A stretch of DNA of 64,000 bases from Roseomonas nitratireducens (GCF_017813355.1 NZ_JAGIYZ010000015.1:62001-126000); one strand, 5' to 3'; counted from the stretch's first letter, positions 52,950 through 63,444 are shown. Notes: generated by a model not told the origin, from the letters alone. Program-made: numbers and translations.

Positions 52950-55427
52950 ATGCCCTCCACGACCACGCGCGCAGGGCTGCGGCCCGGATTCGTGAGGCGC
53001 CTTGCGGGCGTGCTCGCGGCCAGCCTTGCCATGTGGTCGATGCAGTCCCTGCCAGCAGCCGCGCAGGATCTGCGCGGCACGCCGGGTTCCGCCACCGCGA
53101 TAGAATTTCCGAACGCCCGGATCCTGCCGCAGCCGCCCGCGCCCTTCGCCGGCAGCATCAGCCCATCGGCGCGGGAGAGCACGCCAGCCTGGCCGCCCAC
53201 GCTCGGCGCGCCTGAGAACGCACCGAACGTCCTGCTGATCATCACCGACGATGTCGGGTTCGGTGCGTCCTCGACCTTCGGCGGCGTCATCCCGACGCCG
53301 ACGCTCGACCGCGTGGCGGAGACGGGCCTGCGCTACACGCAGTTCCATACCACCGCGCTCTGCTCGCCGACGCGCGCCTCGCTGCTCACCGGGCGGAACC
53401 CGCATTCGGTCGGCTTCGGCGCGGTTGCGGAACTCTCCACCGGCTTCCCCGGCTATCACGCGATCATCGGCGCGGACACGGCGACGATCGCACAGACGCT
53501 GCGCCAGAACGGCTATTCGACCGCGTGGTACGGCAAGAACCACAACACACCGCCCTGGGAGATCAGCCCCGCTGGCCCCTTCGACCGTTGGCCCACGGGC
53601 CTCGGTTTCGACTTCTTCTACGGCTTCATGGGCGGCGAGACGAACCAGTGGGAGCCGGGCAATCTCTACCGCAACACCACGCGCATCCTGCCCTTCGAAG
53701 GCCGGCCAGGCTGGAACCTGACGACCGCAATGGCCGACGAGGCCATCGCGCGCATCCGCGAGTTGAATGAGGTCTCGCCAGGCCGCCCTTGGTTCATCCA
53801 CTACGCCCCAGGCGGCGCCCATGCGCCCCACCACCCGACGCCCGAATGGATCGCCCGCTTCCGCGGCCGGTTCGACGAGGGCTGGGAGGTGGTACGGGAG
53901 CGCATCTTCGCTAACCAGCAGCGCCTCGGCGTGCTGCCGCCGAATGCGGTGCTGCCGCCCTGGCCGGACACGCTGCCGCGCTGGTCGAGCCTGTCGGCTG
54001 ATCAACGTCGCCTCTACGCACGCCAGGCCGAGGTCTTCGCGGCCTATCTCGCCTACACCGACCACGAGATCGGGCGCGTTATTGAGGCGGTGCGCGATGC
54101 CGGCCAGATCGACAACACCCTGATCATCTACATCAGCGGCGACAATGGCGGCAGCGCCGAAGGCCAGGCGCACGGCACGCCGAACGAGTACGCCTTCTTC
54201 AACGGCATCGAGATCCCGGTTGAGCGGCAACTACCCGTCATCGACGCTTGGGGCGGACCCGCCACCTATCCCAACCTCGCGGTCGGCTGGACCTGGGCCT
54301 TCGGCACGCCCTACCAGTGGACCAAGCAGGTCGCTTCGCATTTCGGCGGCACGCGCAACGGCATGGCGATCTCCTGGCCGCGGCGCATCGCCGATCGCGG
54401 CGGCATCCGCCACCAGTTCCACCACGTGATCGACATCGCGCCGACGATCCTGGAGGCCATCGGCATCCCCGAACCGCGCGTCGTGAATGGTGTGGCGCAG
54501 CGCCCCATCGAGGGCGTCGGCATGGCCTACACCTTCGACGCCGCGAATGCCGCGGCGCGATCGCGCCGCCGTACCCAGCATTTCGAGATGCTCGGCCATC
54601 GGGGCATCTACCATGACGGCTGGTACGCCAACACGACGCCGCCGACGCTGCCCTGGCAGAGCTCGGGCCATCCGCCGGAGGACGTCGTGAACGGCTACAG
54701 CTGGGAACTCTACAATCTCGAACAAGATCCGACGCAGAGCCGGAACCTCGCGGCGCAATTCCCTGACCGGCTGCGCGACCTGCAGCAGCGCTTCCTGATC
54801 GAGGCGGCGCGCTACCAGGTGCTGCCGCTGGACAATTCGAGCCTCTCGCGACTCATCACGCCGCGACCAGGCCCGTCCGCCGGGCGGCGGGAGTTCGTCT
54901 ATCGCGCGCCGGGCAGCGGCCTGCAGTCGAGCGTGGCGCCTTCACTGCTGAACCGTGCCTATCGGCTCGTGGCGGATATCGATGTGCCGGCAGGCGGGGC
55001 GAACGGCGTGATCGCGACGCATGGCGGGCGTTTCGCGGGCTGGGGCTTCTATCTGCTCGGGGGGCGACCGGTCTTTACCTGGAACCTGCTCGACATCGAG
55101 CGGGTGCGGTGGGAGTCGCCGACCGCGCTGCCCCCGGGACGGCACAGCATCGCATTCGAGTTCCAGCCCGAGGCAGCCGGGGCGCCCGTGGGCCGCGGCG
55201 GAACGGGTATCCTGTCAGTGAACGGTCAGGTGGTGGCGCGACAGGCAATGGCCCGGACGCTGCCCTTCGCCGTTCAGGGCGACGAGACCTTCGATGTCGG
55301 GCAAGACACCGGATCGTCGGTCGATGACCGCGACTATCGGACACCCTTCGCCTTCACCGGTCGTCTCGAGCGGCTCGTCGTGACGCTTGGCGACTCCACC
55401 TTGCCAAGGGGTCCAGCGCGCGACTGA
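52950..55427 (+). CDS. Arylsulfatase (exported type I sulfatase)
   Basis: 825 residues from the ATG that opens a clear signal peptide (MPSTTTRAGLRPGFVRRLAG, then VLAASLAMWSMQSLPAAAQ). Sulfatase motifs are: metal site LIITDDVGFG with D100 and D101; the formylglycine signature LCSPTRASLLTGR with C138 and R142; YSTAWYGKNHNTPPW; and DNGGSAEGQ. A C-terminal lectin/LamG-like domain (RLVADIDVPAGG to GRLERLVV) follows. It hydrolyses sulfate esters in the periplasm. Cys-type sulfatases need a formylglycine-generating enzyme, which is not encoded here. Starts at 52857 or 52827 are possible. Confidence 0.9.
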   Translation: MPSTTTRAGLRPGFVRRLAGVLAASLAMWSMQSLPAAAQDLRGTPGSATAIEFPNARILPQPPAPFAGSISPSARESTPAWPPTLGAPENAPNVLLIITDDVGFGASSTFGGVIPTPTLDRVAETGLRYTQFHTTALCSPTRASLLTGRNPHSVGFGAVAELSTGFPGYHAIIGADTATIAQTLRQNGYSTAWYGKNHNTPPWEISPAGPFDRWPTGLGFDFFYGFMGGETNQWEPGNLYRNTTRILPFEGRPGWNLTTAMADEAIARIRELNEVSPGRPWFIHYAPGGAHAPHHPTPEWIARFRGRFDEGWEVVRERIFANQQRLGVLPPNAVLPPWPDTLPRWSSLSADQRRLYARQAEVFAAYLAYTDHEIGRVIEAVRDAGQIDNTLIIYISGDNGGSAEGQAHGTPNEYAFFNGIEIPVERQLPVIDAWGGPATYPNLAVGWTWAFGTPYQWTKQVASHFGGTRNGMAISWPRRIADRGGIRHQFHHVIDIAPTILEAIGIPEPRVVNGVAQRPIEGVGMAYTFDAANAAARSRRRTQHFEMLGHRGIYHDGWYANTTPPTLPWQSSGHPPEDVVNGYSWELYNLEQDPTQSRNLAAQFPDRLRDLQQRFLIEAARYQVLPLDNSSLSRLITPRPGPSAGRREFVYRAPGSGLQSSVAPSLLNRAYRLVADIDVPAGGANGVIATHGGRFAGWGFYLLGGRPVFTWNLLDIERVRWESPTALPPGRHSIAFEFQPEAAGAPVGRGGTGILSVNGQVVARQAMARTLPFAVQGDETFDVGQDTGSSVDDRDYRTPFAFTGRLERLVVTLGDSTLPRGPARD

Positions 55428-55462
55428 TCTCTTCCCCCTGACCTGCGTCCGGATGTCTGAAT

Positions 55463-55493
55463 CGCCCTGATCTGGAAAATCCAGGTCAGGGCG
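55463..55493. terminator. Hairpin between convergent arylsulfatase and LLM remnant
   Basis: A 14-bp stem (CGCCCTGATCTGGA pairing with TCCAGGTCAGGGCG, one G-T) with loop AAA begins 36 nt after the arylsulfatase stop. It contains the stop codon of the converging LLM remnant at 55486-55488. It can act for both strands; no T-tract is present. Confidence 0.5.
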
Positions 55494-56100
55494 CCGCGTT
55501 CAAGTGTCGGCCCGCATACGGGCTTTGCGGGCGCGCGAGGCCCAGATGATCGCGTAACGTGGTGCCCGTATAGGCACGACGGAACACACCCCGCTCCTGA
55601 AGGATCGGGACCACCAGTTCCGAGAAGTCGTCCAGGCCGCCAGGAAAGTGTGATGGCATCACGTTGAATCCGTCCGCCGCACCGGTCTCGAACCAGTGCT
55701 GCAAGGTATCGGCTACCTGAACCGCGGATCCGCACAGCACCCAGTGGCCGCGCGCCGCGCCGAGAAGGTTGTAGACGTCGCGCAGCGTAAGGTTCTCGCG
55801 CCGCGCCTTGTTGAGAAGCGTGCGCGTAAAGGCATGGCTGTTCTCGGCTCGCGGGACAGCGTTCAGGGGCGCGTCAAGCGCATGCCCGGCGAGGTCGACA
55901 CTGAGCCGCTCGGACAGGCGCATGAGCGCGTTGTCAGGCGTGATGAAGCGCTGCAGTTGTGCAAGCTTGTCCAGCGCCTCGCGTTCGGTGCGTCCGACCA
56001 CAGGCATCACGCCAGGCAGAATGATGACCTCGTCGCGCTCGCGTCCTTGGCGTGAAAGCCGCGACTTGAGATCCGCATATTGCGCACGCGCCTCGCCTTC
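55486..56100 (-). pseudogene. C-terminal remnant of an LLM-class flavin monooxygenase (NtaA/SnaA type)
   Basis: About 200 codons matching the end of LLM flavin monooxygenases: AQYADLKSRLSRQGRERDE, ILPGVMPVVGRTEREA, ADTLQHWFETGAADGFNVMP, LQERGVFRRAYTGTTLRDHL. The first two-thirds (FMN barrel start) is missing. Upstream, in another frame, it is joined directly to a LysR N-terminus. So a deletion fused the two genes and left neither functional. An ATG-started frame of 174 codons exists but would lack the active site. Confidence 0.75.
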
Positions 56101-56333
56101 ATCTCGTCCATCCGGTCGAGCACCTGCACAGCCTGCTCGAACAGCAGCCGCCCCGCGTCCGTGAGCGCAAGAGGGCGGCTGGCGCGGTCGAGCAGCGCGA
56201 CGCCGAAGGTGTCCTCGAACTGCTGGATGGCGCGGCTTAGCGTCGGCTGGGCGATGCGCAGCTTCTCCGCAGCGCGGGTGAAGTTCCGCTCGCGCCCCAC
56301 GGCAGTGAAATAGCGGAGTTGCCGCGAGTCCAG
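56100..56333 (-). pseudogene. N-terminal remnant of a LysR-type regulator
   Basis: The frame reads DSRQLRYFTAVGRERNFTRA, AEKLRIAQPTLSRAIQQFED and ASRPLALTDAGRLLFEQA, the LysR helix-turn-helix. It then runs out of homology at MDEMKARRV where the LLM remnant begins in another frame. The canonical LysR start MDSRQL appears here with CTG in place of ATG, 6 nt after GGGAGG, so the start codon may also be lost. The effector-binding domain is absent. Confidence 0.7.
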
Positions 56334-57572
<1,239 letters not shown>

Positions 57573-57640
57573 GGGCGCTACGGCGTCGTCGCGCCGCGCA
57601 ATCCCCTTGACGCTCAGCGTGCTTCTTCGCCATCAAGGGG

Positions 57641-57835
57641 TTGCGGGAGAGCCCGCGTCGGTCGCAGGCCCGGCGCGGGCGCCGAAGGAGCAACCGCCCC
57701 GGAAACTCTCAGGCCCACGTACCGCACCGAAACTGGAACTCTGAAAAGTGGAGCGGCAGCTCCCGCCGATGGTGTAAGTCGCCCGCCCATGACGGGAAGG
57801 CGATGATGCTCTCAGGCCAATGACAGAGGGGGCAT
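57641..57835 (+). ncRNA. Glycine riboswitch, probably tandem
   Basis: The region carries the conserved glycine-aptamer strings: GCGGGAGAG at the start, GCCGAAGGAGCAA (57681-57693) and GGAAACTCTCAGGC (57701-57714). A second set follows: GCCGATGGTGTAAG (about 57765) and GCTCTCAGGCCAATGACAGA (57808-57827) followed by GGGGG. This is the layout of a two-aptamer glycine riboswitch. It lies just upstream of the DadA-type gene, so glycine probably controls that gene. The second aptamer departs more from consensus. Confidence 0.8.
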
Positions 57836-57840
57836 TCGAA

Positions 57841-57857
57841 CCCGCGCGAGGCGCGGG
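57841..57857 (+). promoter_or_regulatory. Expression-platform hairpin before dadA
   Basis: CCCGCGC-GAG-GCGCGGG is a perfect 7-bp stem immediately followed by GCGGAGA and the start codon. It is well placed to compete with aptamer folding and to block or free the ribosome-binding site. This role is inferred from position. Confidence 0.45.
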
Positions 57858-57869
57858 CGGAGAATGCGC

Positions 57870-59132
57870 ATGTCCCGTTCGGATCGCGAGTCGGTCGCCG
57901 TCATCGGCGCCGGCATCACCGGCATCACCACCGCGTACAACCTGGCCCGCCGCGGCCATGACGTGACGGTCTTCGACCGCCACCCCTACGCCGCGATGGA
58001 GACCTCCTTCGCCAATGGCGGGCAGCTCTCGGCCTCCAACGCCGAGGTCTGGAACAGCTGGAGCACGGTGCTGAAGGGGCTGAAGTGGATGGTCTCGCCC
58101 GGCGCGCCGCTGCTGGTGAACCCGAAGCCGTCCTGGCACAAGCTGTCCTGGATGGCCGAGTTCGTCGCCGCCATCCCGCGCCACGAGGAGAACACCATCA
58201 CCACCGCGCGGCTGGCCATCGAGGCGCGTGAGCACCTGCGCCGCATGGCCGTGGAAGAAGGCATCGACTTCGACGCCGAGAACCGCGGCATCCTGCACTT
58301 CTACGCGACGAAGCGAGAGTTCGAGACGGCGTCGCGCGTCACGGCGTTGCTCGCGAAGGGCGGGCTCGAGCGCCGCGCGGTGACGCCGGCGGAGATCCGC
58401 TCCATCGAGCCCGCGCTGCAGGGCGAATTCTACGGTGGCTTCTACACGCCGTCGGACTTCACGGGCGACATCCACAAGTTCACGAATGGCCTCGCGCTGG
58501 CCTGCGCGCGGCGCGGCGTGACGATGCGCTTCTCGACCGAGGTGCTCTCGGCCGACGCGGACGAGCTGGGTGTGGCGCTGGTCGTGCGCTCGACCGAGCC
58601 GCGGCTGGACGACGCGCAGCATGCGCCGGAGCCTTGCCGCTTCGACAAGGTCGTGGTTTGCGGCGGCGTGATGTCGCGCCAGCTCGGCGCGGCATTCGGC
58701 GACCGCATCAACGTCTATCCGGTGAAGGGATACTCCATCACCGTGCAGCTCGACGATCCGGCCGACCAGACGGCGGCGCCCTGGGTCAGCCTGCTGGATG
58801 ACAAGGCCAAGATCGTGACCAGCCGGCTCGGCGCGCGGCGTTTTCGCGTGGCTGGCACGGCCGAGTTCAACGGCACCAACCGCGACATTCGGGCCGAGCG
58901 CATCGCCCCGCTGGTCGCTTGGTGCAGGGCCCATTTTCCGGGCATGAGCACGCGCCAGGCAGTGCCCTGGGCCGGCCTTCGGCCGATGATGCCCGACATG
59001 ATGCCCCGCGTGGCCCGCGGCCGCAGCCCGCGCGTCTTCTACAACACCGGGCACGGCCATCTGGGGTGGACTCTGTCCGCTGCGACGGCCGATGCGGTGG
59101 CCGCGATGGCGAGCGCGCAGGGGAATACCTGA
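57870..59132 (+). CDS. dadA: D-amino acid dehydrogenase (DadA family), riboswitch-controlled
   Basis: 420 residues from the second of two nearby ATGs (GGAG lies 7 nt before it). FAD-binding motif GAGITGITTAY (13-23) and D36 are followed by the DadA features SFANGGQLSASNAEVW and PWAGLRPMMPDMMPRVAR, with GHGHLGWTLSAATADAVA near the end. DadA oxidatively deaminates D-amino acids, passing electrons to the respiratory chain. A glycine riboswitch in front suggests glycine or a related amino acid is the substrate or signal. The IS481 element lies 150 nt downstream. Confidence 0.9.
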   Translation: MSRSDRESVAVIGAGITGITTAYNLARRGHDVTVFDRHPYAAMETSFANGGQLSASNAEVWNSWSTVLKGLKWMVSPGAPLLVNPKPSWHKLSWMAEFVAAIPRHEENTITTARLAIEAREHLRRMAVEEGIDFDAENRGILHFYATKREFETASRVTALLAKGGLERRAVTPAEIRSIEPALQGEFYGGFYTPSDFTGDIHKFTNGLALACARRGVTMRFSTEVLSADADELGVALVVRSTEPRLDDAQHAPEPCRFDKVVVCGGVMSRQLGAAFGDRINVYPVKGYSITVQLDDPADQTAAPWVSLLDDKAKIVTSRLGARRFRVAGTAEFNGTNRDIRAERIAPLVAWCRAHFPGMSTRQAVPWAGLRPMMPDMMPRVARGRSPRVFYNTGHGHLGWTLSAATADAVAAMASAQGNT

Positions 59133-59278
59133 CCGTGCCCGCCAACGCCGCACCTGTTCCTGCTGCCGCCGGGTGTTGGACCGTCTCTGTCCAATGCCTG
59201 ACGGTGCGAAGGTCTCCCAACGTCGAACGTTGCCGTAGGCCAGTCACGATGGGAATGCGGCGGTACGACGCGCCGCGC

Positions 59279-60271
59279 CTAGATGTTCGGTGCAGACATT
59301 TCGTGGTGCGGATTTGCCGTGAACCTGTGAGGCTCTGCGGCCCATGAGCGGCAGATGAATTCGTAGGGCGTGAGCCCCTTCAGGGTCTTGAGGCGCCGGG
59401 CGTAGTTGTAGGCATCGAGGAACAGGGCGAGGTGGCCGCGGAGCTCGTCGTGGCTGCCATAGTGGTAGCGCTGGACGGTGGCTTCCTTGAGCGTCCTGTT
59501 CATCCTCTCGACCTGACCGTTGGTCCACGGGTGGTAGGCCTTGGTCAGGCGGTGGTCGATGCGGTTTTGGGCACAGGCGAGTTCGAAAGAATGGGCGCGG
59601 AAGATCTCGCCGCGGTCAATCGCCTCACGGATGAGCGGCGCGGCCGAGGCGATGTTGCCCGGCGTGGTGAAGTGCTGGCCGTTGTCGGTGAGCACGGTGT
59701 GCACGCGGTAGGGCACGGCCTGCAGCAGGGCGCGGAGGAAGTCGGCGGCGATGCGCGTGGTGGCGCGCTCGTGCAGTTGGGCAAAGGCGAACTTCGAGGT
59801 GCGGTCGACGGCCACGAAGAGGTGGAGCTTGCCCTGCTCGGTCCTGACCTCGGCAATGTCGATGTGGAAGTAGCCGATCGGGTAGGCCTTGAAGCGCTTG
59901 CGGACCGGCTTGTCGCCCTCGGTCTCGGGCAGGCGCGAGATGCCGTGGCGCATCAGGCAGCGATGCAGCGCCGAGCGCGTCAGGTGCGGGATGCTGGGCT
60001 GCAGGGAATAGACGCAATCGTCCAGCGGCAGCAGGGTGTGGCGGCGGAAGGCGACGATGATCGCCTCCTTGTCGGCCGAGAGGGTGGTCGAGCGCGGCTC
60101 GGCCGGGCCCGTGCGCCGATCAGCGACGTCGCCTCGCGTTCGCCACTTGGCGATGGTCTTCGGGTTCACGCCATGGCGGCGGGCCAAAGCCCTAAGGCTC
60201 TCTTGACTATGCTGGATCGCGCGACGGACCGCCTCTGTCGTGCGGGCGCTCCCGTGAAGAAGCTGGCCCAT
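59279..60271 (-). CDS. IS481 family transposase
   Basis: 330 residues. A helix-turn-helix N-terminus (ARRHGVNPKTIAKWRTRGD) is followed by a DDE core: FHIDIAEVRTEQGKLHLFVA, TVLTDNGQHFTTP and YHPWTNGQVERMNRTLKEAT. The start 60271 has GGAGGG 7 nt upstream; a longer start at 60286 lacks this. The stop TAG is read from the flanking CTAG target sequence (ATC-TAG at the element end), so the coding sequence extends 4 nt beyond the element. Confidence 0.92.
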   Translation of the reverse strand: MGQLLHGSARTTEAVRRAIQHSQESLRALARRHGVNPKTIAKWRTRGDVADRRTGPAEPRSTTLSADKEAIIVAFRRHTLLPLDDCVYSLQPSIPHLTRSALHRCLMRHGISRLPETEGDKPVRKRFKAYPIGYFHIDIAEVRTEQGKLHLFVAVDRTSKFAFAQLHERATTRIAADFLRALLQAVPYRVHTVLTDNGQHFTTPGNIASAAPLIREAIDRGEIFRAHSFELACAQNRIDHRLTKAYHPWTNGQVERMNRTLKEATVQRYHYGSHDELRGHLALFLDAYNYARRLKTLKGLTPYEFICRSWAAEPHRFTANPHHEMSAPNI

Positions 60272-60328
60272 AGCGCATCCCTCCATGCCGGGGAGAAGTC
60301 TGCACCGTCAAAACCCGGGACTAAACAT
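59283..60328. mobile_element. IS481-family insertion sequence, about 1.05 kb
   Basis: The element starts ATGTT and ends AACAT, flanked on both sides by CTAG (59279-59282 and 60329-60332). IS481 elements are known to target CTAG-centred sites and duplicate them. Inside both ends the block CGGTGCAGAC recurs (left directly after ATGTT, right as its complement after a 16-nt insertion). The element appears complete, with an intact transposase. Confidence 0.8.
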
Positions 60329-60332
60329 CTAG

Positions 60333-60781
60333 CTCGACATCGCATCCGCCTGCCAGTGCCAGTCGCGGAGCGAGCGCAGGCAGCGGATCGGTAAGCCATG
60401 TCCGCTTCAGGTCGAGGGCGGTCGTACGGATGCATTGACACCGTTCGGCAGAGGCCACTGCAGGGCCTATGGAAGGTGTTGATTTACAGAGAAATTCAGG
60501 ATGCGGGGACGCACAACCGACAATCCTGTTACGTGACGATCAGCATCTGACGGGCGAACCATGTCGCCTCGCTTCGGCACGACCGGGGCGGTCCAGGATC
60601 TTCCGCGGACGACATCCTACAGTTCACCGCGATCCGGCGAAGGGTCGGCAACAAGCTTCAGCAACTTATCGAACGCGACGCCCGCCTTTCCACGCCACCA
60701 ATAGCTTGCGAACGCAACGGCGAAACGCAGCGTGAGCCCCGCCGCGGTTCGCCGAGGCCCGCTGTCGACCATGCCAGCGCC
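60333..60781. other. Intergenic region without recognised gene
   Basis: A 449-nt stretch between the insertion sequence and the UxaA-type gene. Open frames exist, but none shows a family motif or a convincing start. No promoter or terminator was identified. Confidence 0.6.
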
Positions 60782-61957
60782 TTATGCGCTCTCGTACAGG
60801 CGCGTGAGCGAGAATTCCCGGTGGCCGAGGATCTCGGCCGCGGTGTGCTGCCCGTCGGCGGTGCGGATGATGCTGTCGATCAGCGCCTCGCCCGCCTCGT
60901 CCATGTTCATCCGCTTCTGCAGCAGGCCGGTCACGTCCACGTCGACGTGTTCCGACATGGTCCGCATGGTGCGCGGATTGGCGGTGAGCTTGATGACCGG
61001 GACGATCGGGTTGCCGATCACGTTGCCCTGGCCGGTGGGGAAGGTGTGCACCGCGAAGCCGGAGGCCGCGCACAGCGTCACCATCTCCGCCGCCGCCGAC
61101 GACGAATCCATGAACCACAGCCCCGGATGCGTCGGCTCCTCGGCCTTGTCGAGCACGCCATCGACCGTGCAGTGCTTGCCGATCTTCTGGATGTTGCCCA
61201 GCGCCTTCTCCTCGATGGTGGTCAGCCCACCCTCGATGTTGCCCTTGGTGGGCTGGCTTTCCGACAGGTCGGAGGTCTTGTTCGCCTCGACCACCGCCTG
61301 GTAGCGGTCGAACATCTTCATGAACTGCGCGCGGATCTCGGGCGTCCGGCACCGCGCGGCGACCAGGTGCTCGCCGCCGGTCAGCTCCGTGGTCTCGCCG
61401 AACACCAGCGTGTTACCGTTCGCCCACAGCTTGTCGAAGGAATTGCCCACGGTGGGGCAGGACCCCAGGCCCGAGGTGGTGTCGGACTCGCCGCACTTGG
61501 TCGAGACCCACAGGTCCACCAGCGGCGCGCGCGTCTTCTTCAGCGCCGTCGCGTGCTTGACCATGCGGTAGGCGGCGCGCGACGCGGCGGCGATGGTGTT
61601 GATGTCGCCGTTCTGCTCGATGGCGAAGAATTCCACCGGCTTGCCGGTCTTGGCGATGCCCTCGGCCACCTTGCCGGCCCAGCCGAGCTCGATGCCGATG
61701 ACCACGACCGCGGCGACGTTCGGGTTGCAGCCGGTGCCGATGATGGTGCGGAAATGCAGGTCGAGGTCGGCGCCGAACTGCAGCCGCCCATAGGCGTGCG
61801 GGATCGCCAGCGTACCCTGGATGTTGCGGGCCACGCCCTCGGCCGCGGCGTTGGAGATGTCGTCCACGGGCAGGATCAGGACGTGGTTGCGCACGCCCAT
61901 GCGGCCGTTCTCGCGGCGCCAGCCTTCGAAGGTCGCGCTCTTCAGGTCGATGCCCAT
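60782..61957 (-). CDS. UxaA-family dehydratase/lyase, large subunit
   Basis: 391 residues beginning [20 protein letters not shown], then [20 protein letters not shown]. The family core follows: [73 protein letters not shown] and [18 protein letters not shown]. This is the catalytic part of altronate/galactarate dehydratases and (2R)-sulfolactate sulfo-lyase (SuyB). A separate SAF-domain gene precedes it by 1 nt. The neighbouring zinc dehydrogenase and SDR favour a sugar acid, but sulfolactate is possible. Confidence 0.85.
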   Translation of the reverse strand: MGIDLKSATFEGWRRENGRMGVRNHVLILPVDDISNAAAEGVARNIQGTLAIPHAYGRLQFGADLDLHFRTIIGTGCNPNVAAVVVIGIELGWAGKVAEGIAKTGKPVEFFAIEQNGDINTIAAASRAAYRMVKHATALKKTRAPLVDLWVSTKCGESDTTSGLGSCPTVGNSFDKLWANGNTLVFGETTELTGGEHLVAARCRTPEIRAQFMKMFDRYQAVVEANKTSDLSESQPTKGNIEGGLTTIEEKALGNIQKIGKHCTVDGVLDKAEEPTHPGLWFMDSSSAAAEMVTLCAASGFAVHTFPTGQGNVIGNPIVPVIKLTANPRTMRTMSEHVDVDVTGLLQKRMNMDEAGEALIDSIIRTADGQHTAAEILGHREFSLTRLYESA

Positions 61958-61958
61958 C

Positions 61959-62243
61959 TCACCACCGCTTCGTCTTGACGTTGTGCACGTGCAGGTGTTC
62001 CCCCGCGCCGATGTCGGCGACGGCACGCCCGATGTCGACGCCGTACTTGATGATCGTGTCGCCCTTGGCGATCTGGCGGATCGCCACCTTGTGGCCGATC
62101 GGGATGTCGTTCCTGGCCGGGAACTCGATCATCTTGTCCTGGTCCATGATCCAGCCATTCAAGGTCTGGCCGGACTTCACACCCTCGACGACCACGACGC
62201 CGACGCTGTCGCCTTCGTCATGGACGCAGAAATGCACGGTCAT
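61959..62243 (-). CDS. UxaA-family small subunit (SAF domain)
   Basis: 94 residues: [38 protein letters not shown] and [16 protein letters not shown]. This matches the N-terminal SAF domain of altronate dehydratase or the SuyA subunit of sulfolactate sulfo-lyase, ending with the conserved KTKRW. It is encoded separately from the large subunit, 1 nt apart, as in Lgn-type altronate dehydratases and SuyAB. It may bind the metal cofactor together with the large subunit. Confidence 0.85.
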   Translation of the reverse strand: MTVHFCVHDEGDSVGVVVVEGVKSGQTLNGWIMDQDKMIEFPARNDIPIGHKVAIRQIAKGDTIIKYGVDIGRAVADIGAGEHLHVHNVKTKRW

Positions 62244-62444
62244 CGTGCGTCCTCCCTGCCCTTTGTCATTGGCTGGCCACCGCTTGTTCGAAGGCGATTG
62301 GCCAACTGAGCCTCTCCGCCGTGCCGACGGGGTGGAAAGCTTGCGTGCAAGTTTTGTGGCCGACCTCGCGGCACTGAACGGTCGATGCTCAGGATGCGCC
62401 GAGAGCAGGACAGATTCATTGGAGTTCCTCTGGCGTGTCAGGTG

Positions 62445-63434
62445 TCAGGGAATGAGCACGAGCTTTGCCGCCGCGACGGCACCAGCGTCGATATCCGCCA
62501 CGGCCCGCGCGCCTTCGGCCAAGGGTCGCGCCTCCAGCCAGTCAAGCGCGCCGAGACGGCCGCTCACGAGCAGGCCAACCACAGTGCGGAACTCATCTGG
62601 CGTGTAGCAGTAGGTGCCAGTGAAGGTGATCTCCTGCAGCGTCAACCTTCGTACATCAAGACCGTCCGTGCCCGGGAGGAGGCCGGCATGCACGATCACG
62701 CCACCCTGGCGGGCGAGACGGCACGCGACCATGCGCGTCGTCCCGGCGCCGACAGCATCGATGACAAGATCGCAGGAGCCGTCCTCCGGCGCCTCGTCCG
62801 AAGCGCGGGCCAGATTAATTCCGGCTCGCCGGGCCGTCTCGCGCCGAGCCTCGTTGGGCTCGATGAGCCAGACCTCGCCTGAGCCGGCCTGGTCGAGAAC
62901 GAGTGCGGCCGCCAGTCCTATCGCCCCGCCGCCCAGCACGGCGCACCGCGCCGCTGGCAGCGGCCGGTGGAGCAGCCGCGCGCCGTGATGCACCGCATGG
63001 TAGGAAACGGCGACCGGCTCGGCGAGCGCGGCCTTGGCGGCAGGCATGTCCTCCGGGATCTCGACGAGGTTCCCCTCCGGCGCCCGCGCCAGTTCTGCGA
63101 ATGCCCCGGGCCTGGGCGGCATCGACAGGATTTCGCGGCGCGGGGACAGATGCGGCCGCCCTTCCCGCGCGAAGGAACAATCTGCCGGGACGACGAGTGG
63201 GTTAACCGCCACGCGGCGGCCCGCGAGCGGGCCGGTCAGCACGCGCCCGGCTGCCTCGTGGCCGAGGATGATCGGCACCGGCCGGCGTGCATCGTGGCCG
63301 TGGATCGCGTGCATGTCCGAGCCGCAGATGCCGACGGCCTCGACACGGATGATGGCTTCGCCAGGGGCGTGCGCGGGATCCGGCTCGTCGCGATAGAGAA
63401 GCGTGTTCGGCGCGGTCTGCACGAGAGCCTTCAT
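62445..63434 (-). CDS. Zinc-type alcohol dehydrogenase lacking the structural zinc cysteines
   Basis: 329 residues of the MDR family: catalytic Zn ligands C37 (GICGSD) and H59/E60 (GHEAAG), then an NAD fold CAVLGGGAIGLAAALVL. The structural-zinc loop, normally four Cys, reads VVPADCSFAREGRPHLS (about 81-97) with only C86, so that zinc site is lost. Relatives include sorbitol and L-galactonate dehydrogenases. It lies 10 nt downstream of the SDR gene in the sugar-acid operon. A 201-nt gap precedes the UxaA pair on the same strand. Confidence 0.85.
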   Translation of the reverse strand: MKALVQTAPNTLLYRDEPDPAHAPGEAIIRVEAVGICGSDMHAIHGHDARRPVPIILGHEAAGRVLTGPLAGRRVAVNPLVVPADCSFAREGRPHLSPRREILSMPPRPGAFAELARAPEGNLVEIPEDMPAAKAALAEPVAVSYHAVHHGARLLHRPLPAARCAVLGGGAIGLAAALVLDQAGSGEVWLIEPNEARRETARRAGINLARASDEAPEDGSCDLVIDAVGAGTTRMVACRLARQGGVIVHAGLLPGTDGLDVRRLTLQEITFTGTYCYTPDEFRTVVGLLVSGRLGALDWLEARPLAEGARAVADIDAGAVAAAKLVLIP

Positions 63435-63444
63435 GTGCGCCCCT

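Noticed and set aside
52872-54230. 452-codon minus-strand frame opposite the arylsulfatase
   Set aside because: The plus strand carries sulfatase metal and formylglycine motifs. The minus frame is a shadow.
59218-59232. Palindrome CAACGT-CGA-ACGTTG before the insertion sequence
   Set aside because: It is symmetric but short and not close to a gene start. It could be a chance repeat or a weak terminator after dadA; I could not support either.
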